A DNA stretch of 64,000 nucleotides from Cichorium intybus (taxonomy: Eukaryota > Streptophyta > Magnoliopsida > Asterales > Asteraceae), in assembly GCA_023525715.1 (NCBI GenBank), contig JAKNSD010000055.1, positions 248,001 to 312,000 of the forward strand, in the 5' to 3' direction. Shown here in pieces: positions 1 to 11,164 of this stretch (its first letter is position 1; each line of letters opens with the position of its first letter). The notes below the pieces were generated by a model. That model made no database searches and had not been told where the DNA came from. It worked only from the letters and a program-made list of their open reading frames with translations. A program made the translations under genes and the position numbers.

Positions 1-1281
1 TCATGAAGCTAGGTACACCAGAAATGTTTAAAATGATCACAAAGTGTAATTATAGGTAATTTTTGACTTTTACAAAAATTCAAAAATTAAGAATTTTTCA
101 TGTACCGGGGTACACGACAAATTGTTAAAAATAACAGAAAAAATATCATTAAAAAATTCAAAATTTAAGGAGTTTCTCATGAACCTAGGTACACCATAAA
201 TGTTTAAAATGATCACAAAGTGTAATTATAGGCAATTTTTGAATTTTACAAAAATTCAAAAATTAAGAATTTTTCATGTACCGGGGTACACGACAAATTG
301 TTAAAAATAACAGAAAAAATATCATTAAATATTCAAAATTTAAGGAGTTTCTCATGAACCCAGGTACACCATAAATATTTAAAATAATCAAAAGTGTAAT
401 TATAGGTAATTTTTGAATTTTACAAAAATTGAAAAATTAAGAATTTTTCATGTACCGGGGTACACGACAAATTGTTAAAAATAACAGAAAAAATTTCATT
501 AAAAAATTCAAAATTTAAGGAGTTTCTCATGAACCTAGGTACACCAGAAATGTTTAAAATGATCACAAAGTGTAATTATAGGTAATTTTTGAATTTTACA
601 AAAATTGAAAAATTAAGAATTTTTCATGTACCGGGGTACACAACAAATTGTTAAAAATAACAGAAAAAATATCATTAAAAAATTCAAAATTGAAGGAGTT
701 TCTCATGAACCTAGGTACACCAGAAATGTTTAAAATGATCACAAAGTGTAATTATAGGTAATTTTTTACTTTTACAAAAATTCAAAAATTAAGAATTTTT
801 CATGTACCGGGGTACACGACAAATTGTAAAAAATAACAGAAAAAATATCATTAAAAAATTCAAAATTTAAGGAGTTTCTCATGAACCTAGGTACACCAGA
901 AATGTTTAAAATGATCACAAAGTGTAATTATAGATAATTTTTGAATTTTACAAAAATTCAAAAATTAAGAATTTTTCATGTACCGGGGTACACGACAAAT
1001 TGTTAAAAATAACAGAAAAAATATCATTAAATATTCAAAATTTAAGGAGTTTCTCATGAACCCAGGTACACCATAAATGTTTAAAATAATCAAAAGTGTA
1101 ATTATAGGTAATTTTTGAATTTTACAAAAATTGAAAAATTAAGAATTTTTCATGTACCGGGTTACACGACAAATTGTTAAAAATAACCGAAAAATATCAT
1201 TAAAAAATTCAAAATTTAAGGAGTTTCTCATGAACCCAAGTACACCAAAAATGTTTAAAATGATCACAAAGTGTAATTATA

Positions 1282-1600
1282 GGTAATTTATAAATCTTAC
1301 AAAAATTCAAAAATTATGATTTTTTAATGTACCAGGGTACACGACAAATTGTTCAAATCTCATTAAAAATTTCAAAAAAGTTTCTCATCAACCCAAGTAC
1401 ACCAGGTACACCAGAAATGTTTAAAATGATCACAAAGTGTAATTATAGATAATTTATGAATTTTACAAAAATTCAAAAATTATGATTTTTTCATGTACCC
1501 GGGAACACGACAAATTGTCAAAAATGACAGAAAAATATCATTAACAAATTCAAAATTTAAGCAGTTTCTCATGAACCCAGGTACACGAGGAATGTTTAAA
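1282..1600 (+). repeat. Subfamily B-like island 1 inside block A
   Basis: Nearly two consecutive units carry subfamily B signatures: AATTTATAAATC and AATTTATGAATTTT, GATTTTTTCATGTACC, GTACCAGGGTACACG, AATCTCATTAAAAATTTC, ATCATTAACAAATTC and AAGCAGTTTC. All neighbours are type A. The first unit is damaged. It lacks part of the end of half 2 (TTTCAAAAAAGTTTCTC), and its box 1 contains a 9 bp tandem duplication of GTACACCAG. Confidence 0.85.
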
Positions 1601-2974
1601 ATGATCACAAAGTGTAATTATAGGTAATTTTTGAATTTTACAACAATTCAAAATTTAAGAATTTTTCATGTACCGGGGTACACGACAAATTGTTAAAAAT
1701 AACAGAAAAAATATCAATAAAAAATTCAAAATTTAAGGAGTTTCTCATAACCTAGGTACACCATAAATGTTTAAAATGATCACAACGTGTAATTATAGGT
1801 ACTTTTTGAATTTTACAAAAATTGAAAAATTAAGAATTTTTCATGTACCGGGGTACACGATAAATTGTTAAAAATAACAGAAAAATATCATTAAAAAATT
1901 CAAAATTTAAGGAGTTTCTCATGAACCCAGGTACACCAGAAATGGTTAAAATGATCACAAAGTGTAATTATAGGTAATTTTTGAATTTTACAAAAATTCA
2001 AAAATTAAGAATTTTTCATGTACCGGGGTACACGACAAATTGTTAAAAATAACAGAAAAAATATCATTTAAAAATTCAAAATTTAAGGAGTTTCTCATAA
2101 CCTAGGTACACAAGAAATGTTTAAAATGATCACAAAGTGTAATTATAGGTAATTTTTGAATTTTACAAAAATTCAAAAATTAAGAATTTTTCATGTACCG
2201 GGGTACATGACAAATTGTTAAAAATAACAGAAAAAATATCATTAAAAATTCAAAATTTAAGGAGTTTCTCATGAACTCAGGTTCAACATAAATGTTTAAA
2301 ATGATCACAAAGTGTAATTATAGGTAATTTTTGAATTTTACAAAAATTCAAAAATTAAGAATTTTTCATGTACCGGGGTACACGACAAATTGTTAAAAAT
2401 AACAGAAAAAATATCATTAAAAATTCAAAATTGAAGGAGTTTCTCATGAACCCAGGTACACCAGAAATGTTTAAAATGATCACAAAGTGTAATTATAGGT
2501 ATTTTTTTAATTTTACAAAAATTGAAAAATTAAGAATTTTTCATCTACCGGGGTACACGACAAATTGTTAAAAATAACAGAAAAAATATCATTAAAAATT
2601 CAAAATTTAAGGAGTTTCTCATGAACCCAGGTACACCATAAATGTTTAAAATGATCACAAAGTGTAATTATAGGTAATTTTTGAATTTTACAAAAATTGA
2701 AAAATTAACAATTTTTCATGTACCGGGGTACACGACAAATTGTTAAAAATAACAGAAAAAATATCATTAAAAATTCAAAATTTAAGGAGTTTCTCATGAA
2801 CCTAGGTACACCAGAAATGTTTAAAATGATCACAAAGTGTAATTATAGGTAATTTTTGACTTTTACAAAAATTCAAAAATTAAGAATTTTTCACGTACCG
2901 GGGTACACGACAAATTGTTAAAAATAACAGAAAAAATATCATTAAAAATTCAAAATTTAAGGAGTTTCTCATGA

Positions 2975-2982
2975 ACCTAGGT
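2975..2982. other. Box 1 dyad ACCTAGGT (example)
   Basis: Box 1 of most monomers has ACC-NN-GGT symmetry with TA or CA in the centre. Here it is the perfect palindrome ACCTAGGT. It shares TCATG to its left and ACAC to its right with box 2, which suggests that the two boxes are copies of one ancestral motif. A protein-binding role is only a possibility. Confidence 0.6.
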
Positions 2983-3025
2983 ACACCAGAAATGTTTAAA
3001 ATGATCACAAAGTGTAATTATAGGT

Positions 3026-3056
3026 AATTTTTGAATTTTACAAAAATTCAAAAATT
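3026..3056. repeat. 31 bp inverted repeat inside half-unit 1 (example)
   Basis: Arms AATTTTTGAATTTT (3026-3039) and AAAATTCAAAAATT (3043-3056) are exact reverse complements around the 3-base loop ACA. The element is present in most A monomers. A common variant has AATTGAAAAATT in the right arm, which puts one mismatch in the stem. Most B monomers have AATTTATGAATTTT on the left and one mismatch. Confidence 0.85.
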
Positions 3057-3069
3057 AAGAATTTTTCAT

Positions 3070-3081
3070 GTACCGGGGTAC
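3070..3081. other. Box 2 dyad GTACC-GG-GGTAC (example, subfamily A)
   Basis: Five-base arms GTACC and GGTAC form an inverted repeat around a two-base centre. The arms persist in most monomers of both subfamilies while the centre varies (GG in A; CG, AG, TG in B). This is the most GC-rich part of an otherwise AT-rich unit. It could be a site for a dimeric DNA-binding protein; no experimental support can be drawn from sequence. Confidence 0.65.
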
Positions 3082-3285
3082 ACGACAAATTGTTAAAAAT
3101 AACAGAAAAAATATCATTAAATATTCAAAATTTAAGGAGTTTCTCATGAACCCAGGTACACCATAAATGTTTAAAATAATCAAAAGTGTAATTATAGGTA
3201 ATTTTTGAATTTTACAAAAATTGAAAAATTAAGAATTTTTCATGTACCGGGGTACACGACAAATTGTTAAAAATAACAGAAAAAA

Positions 3286-6200
3286 TATCATTAAAAAAGT
3301 CAAAATTTAAGGAGTTTCTCATGAACCTAGGTACACCAGAAATGTTTAAAATGATCACAAAGTGTAATTATAGGTTATTTTTGAATTTTACAAAAATTGA
3401 AAAATTAAGTATTTTTCATGTACCGGGGTACACAACAAATTGTTAAAAATAATAGAAAAAATATCATTAAAAAATTCAAAATTTAAGGAGTTTCTCATGA
3501 ACCTAGGTACACCAGAAATGTTTAAAATGATCACAAAGTGTAATTATAGGTTATTTTTGAATTTTACAAAAATTGAAAAATTAAGAATTTTTCATGTACC
3601 GGGGTACATGACAAATTGTTAAAAATAACAGAAAAAATATCATTAAAAAATTCAAAATTTAAGGAGTTTCTCATGAACCTAGGTACACCAGAAATGGTTA
3701 AAATGATCGCAAAGTGTAATTATAGGTAAATTTTGAATTTTACAAAAATTCAAAAATTAAGAATTTTTCATGTACCGGGGTACACGACAAATTGTTAAAA
3801 ATAACAGAAAAAATATCATTAAAAATTCAAAATTTAAGGAGTTTCTCATGAACCTAGGTACACCAGAAATGTTTAAAATGATCACAAAGTGTAATTATAG
3901 GTAATTTTTGAATTTTACAAAAATTCAAAAATTAAGAATTTTTCATGTACCGGGGTACACGACAAATTGTTAAAAATAACAGAAAAAATATCATTAAATA
4001 TTCAAAATTTAAGGAGTTTCTCATGAACCCAGGTACACCATAAATGTTTAAAATAATCAAAAGTGTAATTATAGGTAATTTTTGAATTTTACAAAAATTG
4101 AAAAATTAAGAATTTTTCATGTACCGGGGTACACGACAAATTGTTAAAAATAACAGAAAAAATTTCATTAAAAAATTCAAAATTAAGGAGTTTCTCATGA
4201 ACCTAGGTACACCAGAAATGTTTAAAATGATCACAAAGTGTAATTATAGGTAATTTTTGACTTTTACAAAAAATTCAAAAATTAAGAATTTTTCATGTAC
4301 CGGGGTACACGACAAATTGTTAAAAATAACAGAAAAAATATCATTAAAAAAGTCAAAATTTAAGGAGTTTCTCATGAACCTAGGTACACCAGAAATGTTT
4401 AAAATGATCACAAAGTGTAATTATAGGTTATTTTTGAATTTTACAAAAATTGAAAAATTAAGAATTTTTCATGTACCGGGGTACATGACAAATTGTTAAA
4501 AATAACAGAAAAAATATCATTAAAAAATTCAAAATTTAAGGAGTTTCTCATGAACCCAGGTACACCAGAAATGGTTAAAATGATCGCAAAGTGTAATTAT
4601 AGGTAAATTTTGAATTTTACAAAAATTCAAAAATTAAGAATTTTTCATGTACCGGGGTACACGACAAATTGTTAAAAATAACAGAAAAAATATCATTAAA
4701 AATTCAAAATTTAAGGAGTTTCTCATGAACCCAGGTTCACCAGAAATGTTGAAAATGATCACAAAGTGTAATTATAGGTAATTTTTGAATTTTACAAAAA
4801 TTGAAAAATTAAGAATTTTTCATGTACCGGGGTACACGACAAATTGTTAAAAATAACAGAAAAAATATCATTAAAAATTCAAAATTTAAGGAGTTTCTCT
4901 TGAACCCAGGTACACCAGAAATGTTTAAAATGATCACAAAGTGTAATTATAGGTAATTTTTGAATTTTACAAAAATTGAAAAATTAAGAATTTTTCATCT
5001 ACCGGGGTACACGACAAATTGTTAAAAATAACAGAAAAAATATCATTAAAAATTCAAAATTTAAGGAGTTTCTCATGAACCCAGGTACACCATAAATGTT
5101 TAAAATGATCACAAAGTGTAATTATAGGTAATTTTTGAATTTTACAAAAATTGAAAAATTAAGAATTTTTCATGTACCGGGGTACACGACAAATTGTTAA
5201 AAATAACAGAAAAAATATCATTAAAAAATTCAAAATTTAAGGAGTTTCTCATGAACCTAGGTACACCAGAAATGTTTAAAATGATCACAAAGTGTAATTA
5301 TAGGTAATTTTTGACTTTTACAAAAATTCAAAAATTAAGAATTTTTCATGTACCGGGGTACACGACAAATTGATAAAAATAACAGAAAAAATATCATTAA
5401 AAAATTCAAAATTTAAGGAGTTTCTCATGAACCTAGGTACACCAGAAATGTTTAAAATGATCACAAAGTGTAATTATAGGTAATTTTTGAATTTTACAAA
5501 AATTCAAAAATTAAGAATTTTTCATGTACCGGGGTACACGACAAATTGTTAAAAATAACAGAAAAAATATCATTAAATATTCAAAATTTAAGGAGTTTCT
5601 CATGAACCCAGGTACACCATAAATATTTAAAATAATCAAAAGTGTAATTATAGGTAATTTTTGAATTTTACAAAAATTGAAAAATTAAGAATTTTTCATG
5701 TACCGGGGTACACAACAAATTGTTAAAAATAACAGAAAAAATTTCATTAAAAAATTCAAAATTTAAGGAGTTTCTCATGAACCTAGGTACACTATAAATG
5801 TTTAAAATGATCACAAAGTGTAATTATAGGTAATTTTTGAATTTTACAAAAATTGAAAAATTAAGAATTTTTCATGTACCGGGGTACACAACAAATTGTT
5901 AAAAATAACAGAAAAAATATCATTAAAAATTCAAAATTTAAGGAGTTTCTCATGAACCTAGGTACACCAGAAATGTTTAAAATGATCACAAAGTGTAATT
6001 ATAGGTAATTTTTGACTTTTTCAAAAATTCAAAAATTAAGAATTTTTCATGTACCGGGGTACACGACAAATTGTTAAAAATAACAGAAAAAATATCATTA
6101 AAAAATTCAAAATTTAAGGAGTTTCTCATGAACCTAGGTACACCAGAAATGTTTAAAATGATCACAAAGTGTAATTATAGGTATTTTTTGAATTTTACAA

Positions 6201-7878
6201 AAATTCAAAAATTTAGAATTTTTCATGTACCGGGGTACACGACAAATTGTTAAAAATAACAGAAAAAATATTATTAAATATTCAAAATTTAAGGAGTTTC
6301 TCATGAACCTAGGTACACCATAAATGTTTAAAATAATCAAAAGTGTAATTATAGGTAATTTTTGAATTTTACAAAAATTGAAAAATTAAGAATTTTTCAT
6401 GTACCGGGGTACACGACAAATTGTTAAAAATAACAGAAAAAATATCATTAAAAAATTCAAAATTTAAGGAGTTTCTCATGAACCCAGGTACACCAGAAAT
6501 GGTTAAAATGATCACAAAGTGTAATTATAGGTAATTTTTGAATTTTACAAAAATTCAAAAATTAATAATTTTTCTTGTACCGGGGTACACGACAAATTGG
6601 TAAAAATAACAGAAAAAATATCATTAATAATTCAAAATTTAAGGAGTTTCTCATAACCTAGGTACACCAGAAATGTTTAAAATGATCACAAAGTGTAATT
6701 ATAGGTAATTTTTGAATTTTACAAAAATTGAAAAATTAAGAATTTTTCATGTACCGGGTTACACGACAAATTGTTAAAAATAACAGAAAAATATCATTAA
6801 AAAATTCAAAATTTAAGGAGTTTCTCATGAACCCAGGTACACCATAAATGTTTAAAATGATCACAAAGTGTAATTATAGGTAATTTTTGAATTTTACAAA
6901 AATTCAAAAATTAAGAATTTTTCATGTACCGGGGTACACGACAAATTGTTAAAAATAACAGAAAAAATATCAATAAAAAATTCAAAATTTAAGGAGTTTC
7001 TCAAGAACCCAGGTACACCAGAAATGGTTAAAATGATCACAAAGTGTAATTATAGGTAATTGTTGAATTTTACAAAAATTCAAAAATTAAGAATTTTTCA
7101 TGTACCGGGGTACACGACAAATTGTTAAAAATAACAGAAAAAATAATAATAAAAAATTCAAAATTTAAGGAGTTTCTCATAACCTAGGTACACCAGAAAT
7201 GTTTAAAATGATCACAAAGTGTAATTATAGGTTATTTTTGAATTTTACAAAAATTGAAAAATTAAGAATTTTTCATGTACCGGGGTACATGACAAATTGT
7301 TAAAAATAACAGAAAAAATATCATTAAAAAATTCAAAATTTAAGGAGTTTCTCATGAACCCAGGTACACCAGAAATGGTTAAAATGATCGCAAAGTGTAA
7401 TTATAGGTAAATTTTGAATTTTACAAAAATTCAAAAATTAAGAATTTTTCATGTACCGGGGTACACGACAAATTGTTAAAAATAACAGAAAAAATATCAT
7501 TAAAAATTCAAAATTTAAGGAGTTTCTCATTAACCCAGGTACACCATAAATATTTAAAATAATCAAAAGTGTAATTATAGGTAATTTTTGAATTTTACAA
7601 AAATTGAAAAATTAAGAATTTTTCATGTACCCGGGGTACACGACAAATTGTTAAAAATAACAGAAAAAATATCATTAAAAAATTCAAATTTTAAGGAGTT
7701 TCTCATGAACCCAGGTACACCATAAATGTTTAAAATGATCACAAAGTGTAATTATAGGTAATTTTTGAATTTTACAAAAATTGAAAAATTAAGAATTTTT
7801 CATGTACCGGGGTACACGACAAATTGTTAAAAATAACAGAAAAAATATCATTAAAAAATTCAAAATTTAAGGAGTTTC
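3286..7878 (+). repeat. Subfamily A monomers between the two copies of the 3.3 kb duplication
   Basis: About 26 A monomers fill this stretch; there is nothing else in it. A local 6-mer displacement of 1,053 bp is visible from the variant TTAAAAAAGT at 3291 and 4344. The marker GATCGCAAAG falls at 3705, 4582 and 7386 (5 and 16 monomers apart). Monomers with TCATAACCTAGG, a box 1 lacking two bases, occur near 6650 and 7170. Confidence 0.9.
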
Positions 7879-10800
7879 TCATGAAGCTAGGTACACCAGA
7901 AATGTTTAAAATGATCACAAAGTGTAATTATAGGTAATTTTTGACTTTTACAAAAATTCAAAAATTAAGAATTTTTCATGTACCGGGGTACACGACAAAT
8001 TGTTAAAAATAACAGAAAAAATATCATTAAAAAATTCAAAATTTAAGGAGTTTCTCATGAACCTAGGTACACCAGAAATGTTTAAAATGATCACAAAGTG
8101 TAATTATAGGCAATTTTTGAATTTTACAAAAATTCAAAAATTAAGAATTTTTCATGTACCGGGGTACACGACATATTGTTAAAAATAACAGAAAAAATAT
8201 CATTAAATATTCAAAATTTAAGGAGTTTCTCATGAACCCAGGTACACCATAAATATTTAAAATAATCAAAAGTGTAATTATAGGTAATTTTTGAATTTTA
8301 CAAAAATTGAAAAATTAAGAATTTTTCATGTACCGGGGTACACGACAAATTGTTAAAAATAACAGAAAATATTTCATTAAAAAATTCAAAATTTAAGGAG
8401 TTTCTCATGAACCTAGGTACACCAGAAATGTTTAAAATGATCACAAAGTGTAATTATAGGTAATTTTTGAATTTTACAAAAATTGAAAAATTAAGAATTT
8501 TTCATGTACCGGGGTACACAACAAATTGTTAAAAATAACAGAAAAAATATCATTAAAAAATTCAAAATTTAAGGAGTTTCTCATGAACCTAGGTACACCA
8601 GAAATGTTTAAAATGATCACAAAGTGTAATTATAGGTAATTTTTTACTTTTACAAAAATTCAAAAATTAAGAATTTTTCATGTACCGGGGTACACGACAA
8701 ATTGTAAAAAATAACAGAAAAAATATCATTAAAAAATTCAAAATTTAAGGAGTTTCTCATGAACCTAGGTACACCAGAAATGTTTAAAATGATCACAAAG
8801 TGTAATTATAGATAATTTTTGAATTTTACAAAAATTCAAAAATTAAGAATTTTTCATGTACTGGGGTACACGACAAATTGTTAAAAATAACAGAAAAAAT
8901 ATCATTAAATATTCAAAATTTAAGGAGTTTCTCATGAACCCAGGTACACCATAAATGTTTAAAATAATCAAAAGTGTAATTATAGGTAATTTTTGAATTT
9001 TAAAAAAATTGAAAAATTAAGAATTTTTCATGTACCCGGGTTACACGACAAATTGTTAAAAATAACCGAAAAATATCATTAAAAAATTCAAAATTTAAGG
9101 AGTTTCTCATGAACCCAGGTACACCAAAAATGTTTAAAATGATCACAAAGTGTAATTATAGGTAATTTATAAATCTTACAAAAATTCAAAAATTATGATT
9201 TTTTAATGTACCAGGGTACACGACAAATTGTTCAAATCTCATTAAAAATTTCAAAAAAGTTTCTCATCAACCCAAGTACACCAGGTACACCAGAAATGTT
9301 TAAAATGATCACAAAGTGTAATTATAGATAATTTATGAATTTTACAAAAATTCAAAAATTATGATTTTTTCATGTACCCGGGAACACGACAAATTGTCAA
9401 AAATGACAGAAAAATATCATTAACAAATTCAAAATTTAAGCAGTTTCTCATGAACCCAGGTACACGAGGAATGTTTAAAATGATCACAAAGTGTAATTAT
9501 AGGTAATTTTTGAATTTTACAACAATTCAAAATTTAAGAATTTTTCATGTACCGGGGTACACGACAAATTGTTAAAAATAACAGAAAAAATATCAATAAA
9601 AAATTCAAAATTTAAGGAGTTTCTCATAACCTAGGTACACCATAAATGTTTAAAATGATCACAACGTGTAATTATAGGTACTTTTTGAATTTTACAAAAA
9701 TTGAAAAATTAAGAATTTTTCATGTACCGGGGTACACGATAAATTGTTAAAAATAACAGAAAAATATCATTAAAAAATTCAAAATTTAAGGAGTTTCTCA
9801 TGAACCCAGGTACACCAGAAATGGTTAAAATGATCACAAAGTGTAATTATAGGTAATTTTTGAATTTTACAAAAATTCAAAAATTAAGAATTTTTCATGT
9901 ACCGGGGTACACGACAAATTGTTAAAAATAACAGAAAAAATATCATTTAAAAATTCAAAATTTAAGGAGTTTCTCATAACCTAGGTACACAAGAAATGTT
10001 TAAAATGATCACAAAATGTAATTATAGGTAATTTTTGAATTTTACAAAAATTCAAAAATTAAGAAATTTTCATGTACCGGGGTACATGACAAATTGTTAA
10101 AAATAACAGAAAAAATATCATTAAAAATTCAAAATTTAAGGAGTTTCTCATGAACTCAGGTTCAACATAAATGTTTAAAATGATCACAAAGTGTAATTAT
10201 AGGTAATTTTTGAATTTTACAAAAATTCAAAAATTAAGAATTTTTCATGTACCGGGGTACACGACAAATTGTTAAAAATAACAGAAAAAATATCATTAAA
10301 AATTCAAAATTGAAGGAGTTTCTCATGAACCCAGGTACACCAGAAATGTTTAAAATGATCACAAAGTGTAATTATAGGTATTTTTTTAATTTTACAAAAA
10401 TTGAAAAATTAAGAATTTTTCATCTACCGGGGTACACGACAAATTGTTAAAAATAACAGAAAAAATATCATTAAAAATTCAAAATTTAAGGAGTTTCTCA
10501 TGAACCCAGGTACACCATAAATGTTTAAAATGATCACAAAGTGTAATTATAGGTAATTTTTGAATTTTACAAAAATTGAAAAATTAACAATTTTTCATGT
10601 ACCGGGGTACACGACAAATTGTTAAAAATAACAGAAAAAATATCATTAAAAATTCAAAATTTAAGGAGTTTCTCATGAACCTAGGTACACCAGAAATGTT
10701 TAAAATGATCACAAAGTGTAATTATAGGTAATTTTTTACTTTTACAAAAATTCAAAAATTAAGAATTTTTCACGTACCGGGGTACACGACAAATTGTTAA

Positions 10801-11164
10801 AAATAACAGAAAAAATATCATTAAAAATTCAAAATTTAAGGAGTTTCTCATGAACCTAGGTACACCAGAAATGTTTAAAATGATCACAAAGTGTAATTAT
10901 AGGTAATTTTTGAATTTTACAAAAATTCAAAAATTAAGAATTTTTCATGTACCGGGGTACACGACAAATTGTTAAAAATAACAGAAAAAATATCATTAAA
11001 TATTCAAAATTTAAGGAGTTTCTCATGAACCCAGGTACACCATAAATGTTTAAAATAATCAAAAGTGTAATTATAGTTAATTTTTGAATTTTACAAAAAT
11101 TGAAAAATTAAGAATTTTTCATGTACCGGGGTACACGACAAATTGTTAAAAATAACAGAAAAAA
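7879..11164 (+). repeat. Segmental duplication, copy 2
   Basis: This matches 1-3285 almost base for base, with scattered differences such as CCCAGGTACACCAAAAATG at 9115 against CCCAAGTACACC in copy 1, and CTGGGGTACAC near 8859. After about 11,160 the match ends: copy 1 continues with TTAAAAAAGTC while this copy continues with TTCATTAAAAAATTC. The right breakpoint falls inside half-unit 2 of a monomer. Confidence 0.87.
9161..9479 (+). repeat. Subfamily B-like island 2 inside block A
   Basis: This is the copy of the first B-like island carried by the 7,879 bp-displaced duplication. It has the same damaged unit, the same GTACACCAG duplication and the same CCCGGGAACACG box 2. It therefore entered block A once and was then copied with its surroundings. 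Confidence 0.85.

Larger units (their letters stand above)
2969..3143 (+). repeat. Representative subfamily A monomer (175 bp)
   Basis: This is a reference unit for block A. Half-unit 1 is 2969-3065 (97 bp) and half-unit 2 is 3066-3143 (78 bp). Box 1 begins at 2969 and box 2 at 3066; the next monomer's box 1 begins at 3144. Between the boxes lie TGATCAC, CACAAAGTG, the 31 bp inverted repeat at 3026-3056 and a series of A/T tracts. After box 2 the sequence is almost all A and T up to AAGGAGTTTC. Nearby units are 176 bp, for example 3319-3494, because of single-base differences in A-runs. Confidence 0.93.
1..3285 (+). repeat. Segmental duplication, copy 1 (A monomers, 7,879 bp displacement)
   Basis: From TCATGAAGCTAGG at position 1 to about 3285, the monomer order and their private variants recur from 7879 onward. 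Shared rare variants include TAACCGAAAA, the degenerate segment at 1350-1410, ACAACGTG near 1773, AACTCAGGTTCAACATAAATG near 2273 and CATCTACCGG near 2543. The displacement is 7,878-7,879 bp, that is 45 monomers. Left of position 1 is outside the window, so the true start is unknown. Confidence 0.88.

Noticed and set aside
2368..2571. Short plus-strand open frames of 60-80 codons in block A (also 3264-3446, 4257-4499 and 10247-10450)
   Set aside because: These too are satellite frames. They start in box 2 or half 2, run through the next monomer and stop at the same TTGTTAA. Copies at 2368 and 10247 are identical only because of the segmental duplication.
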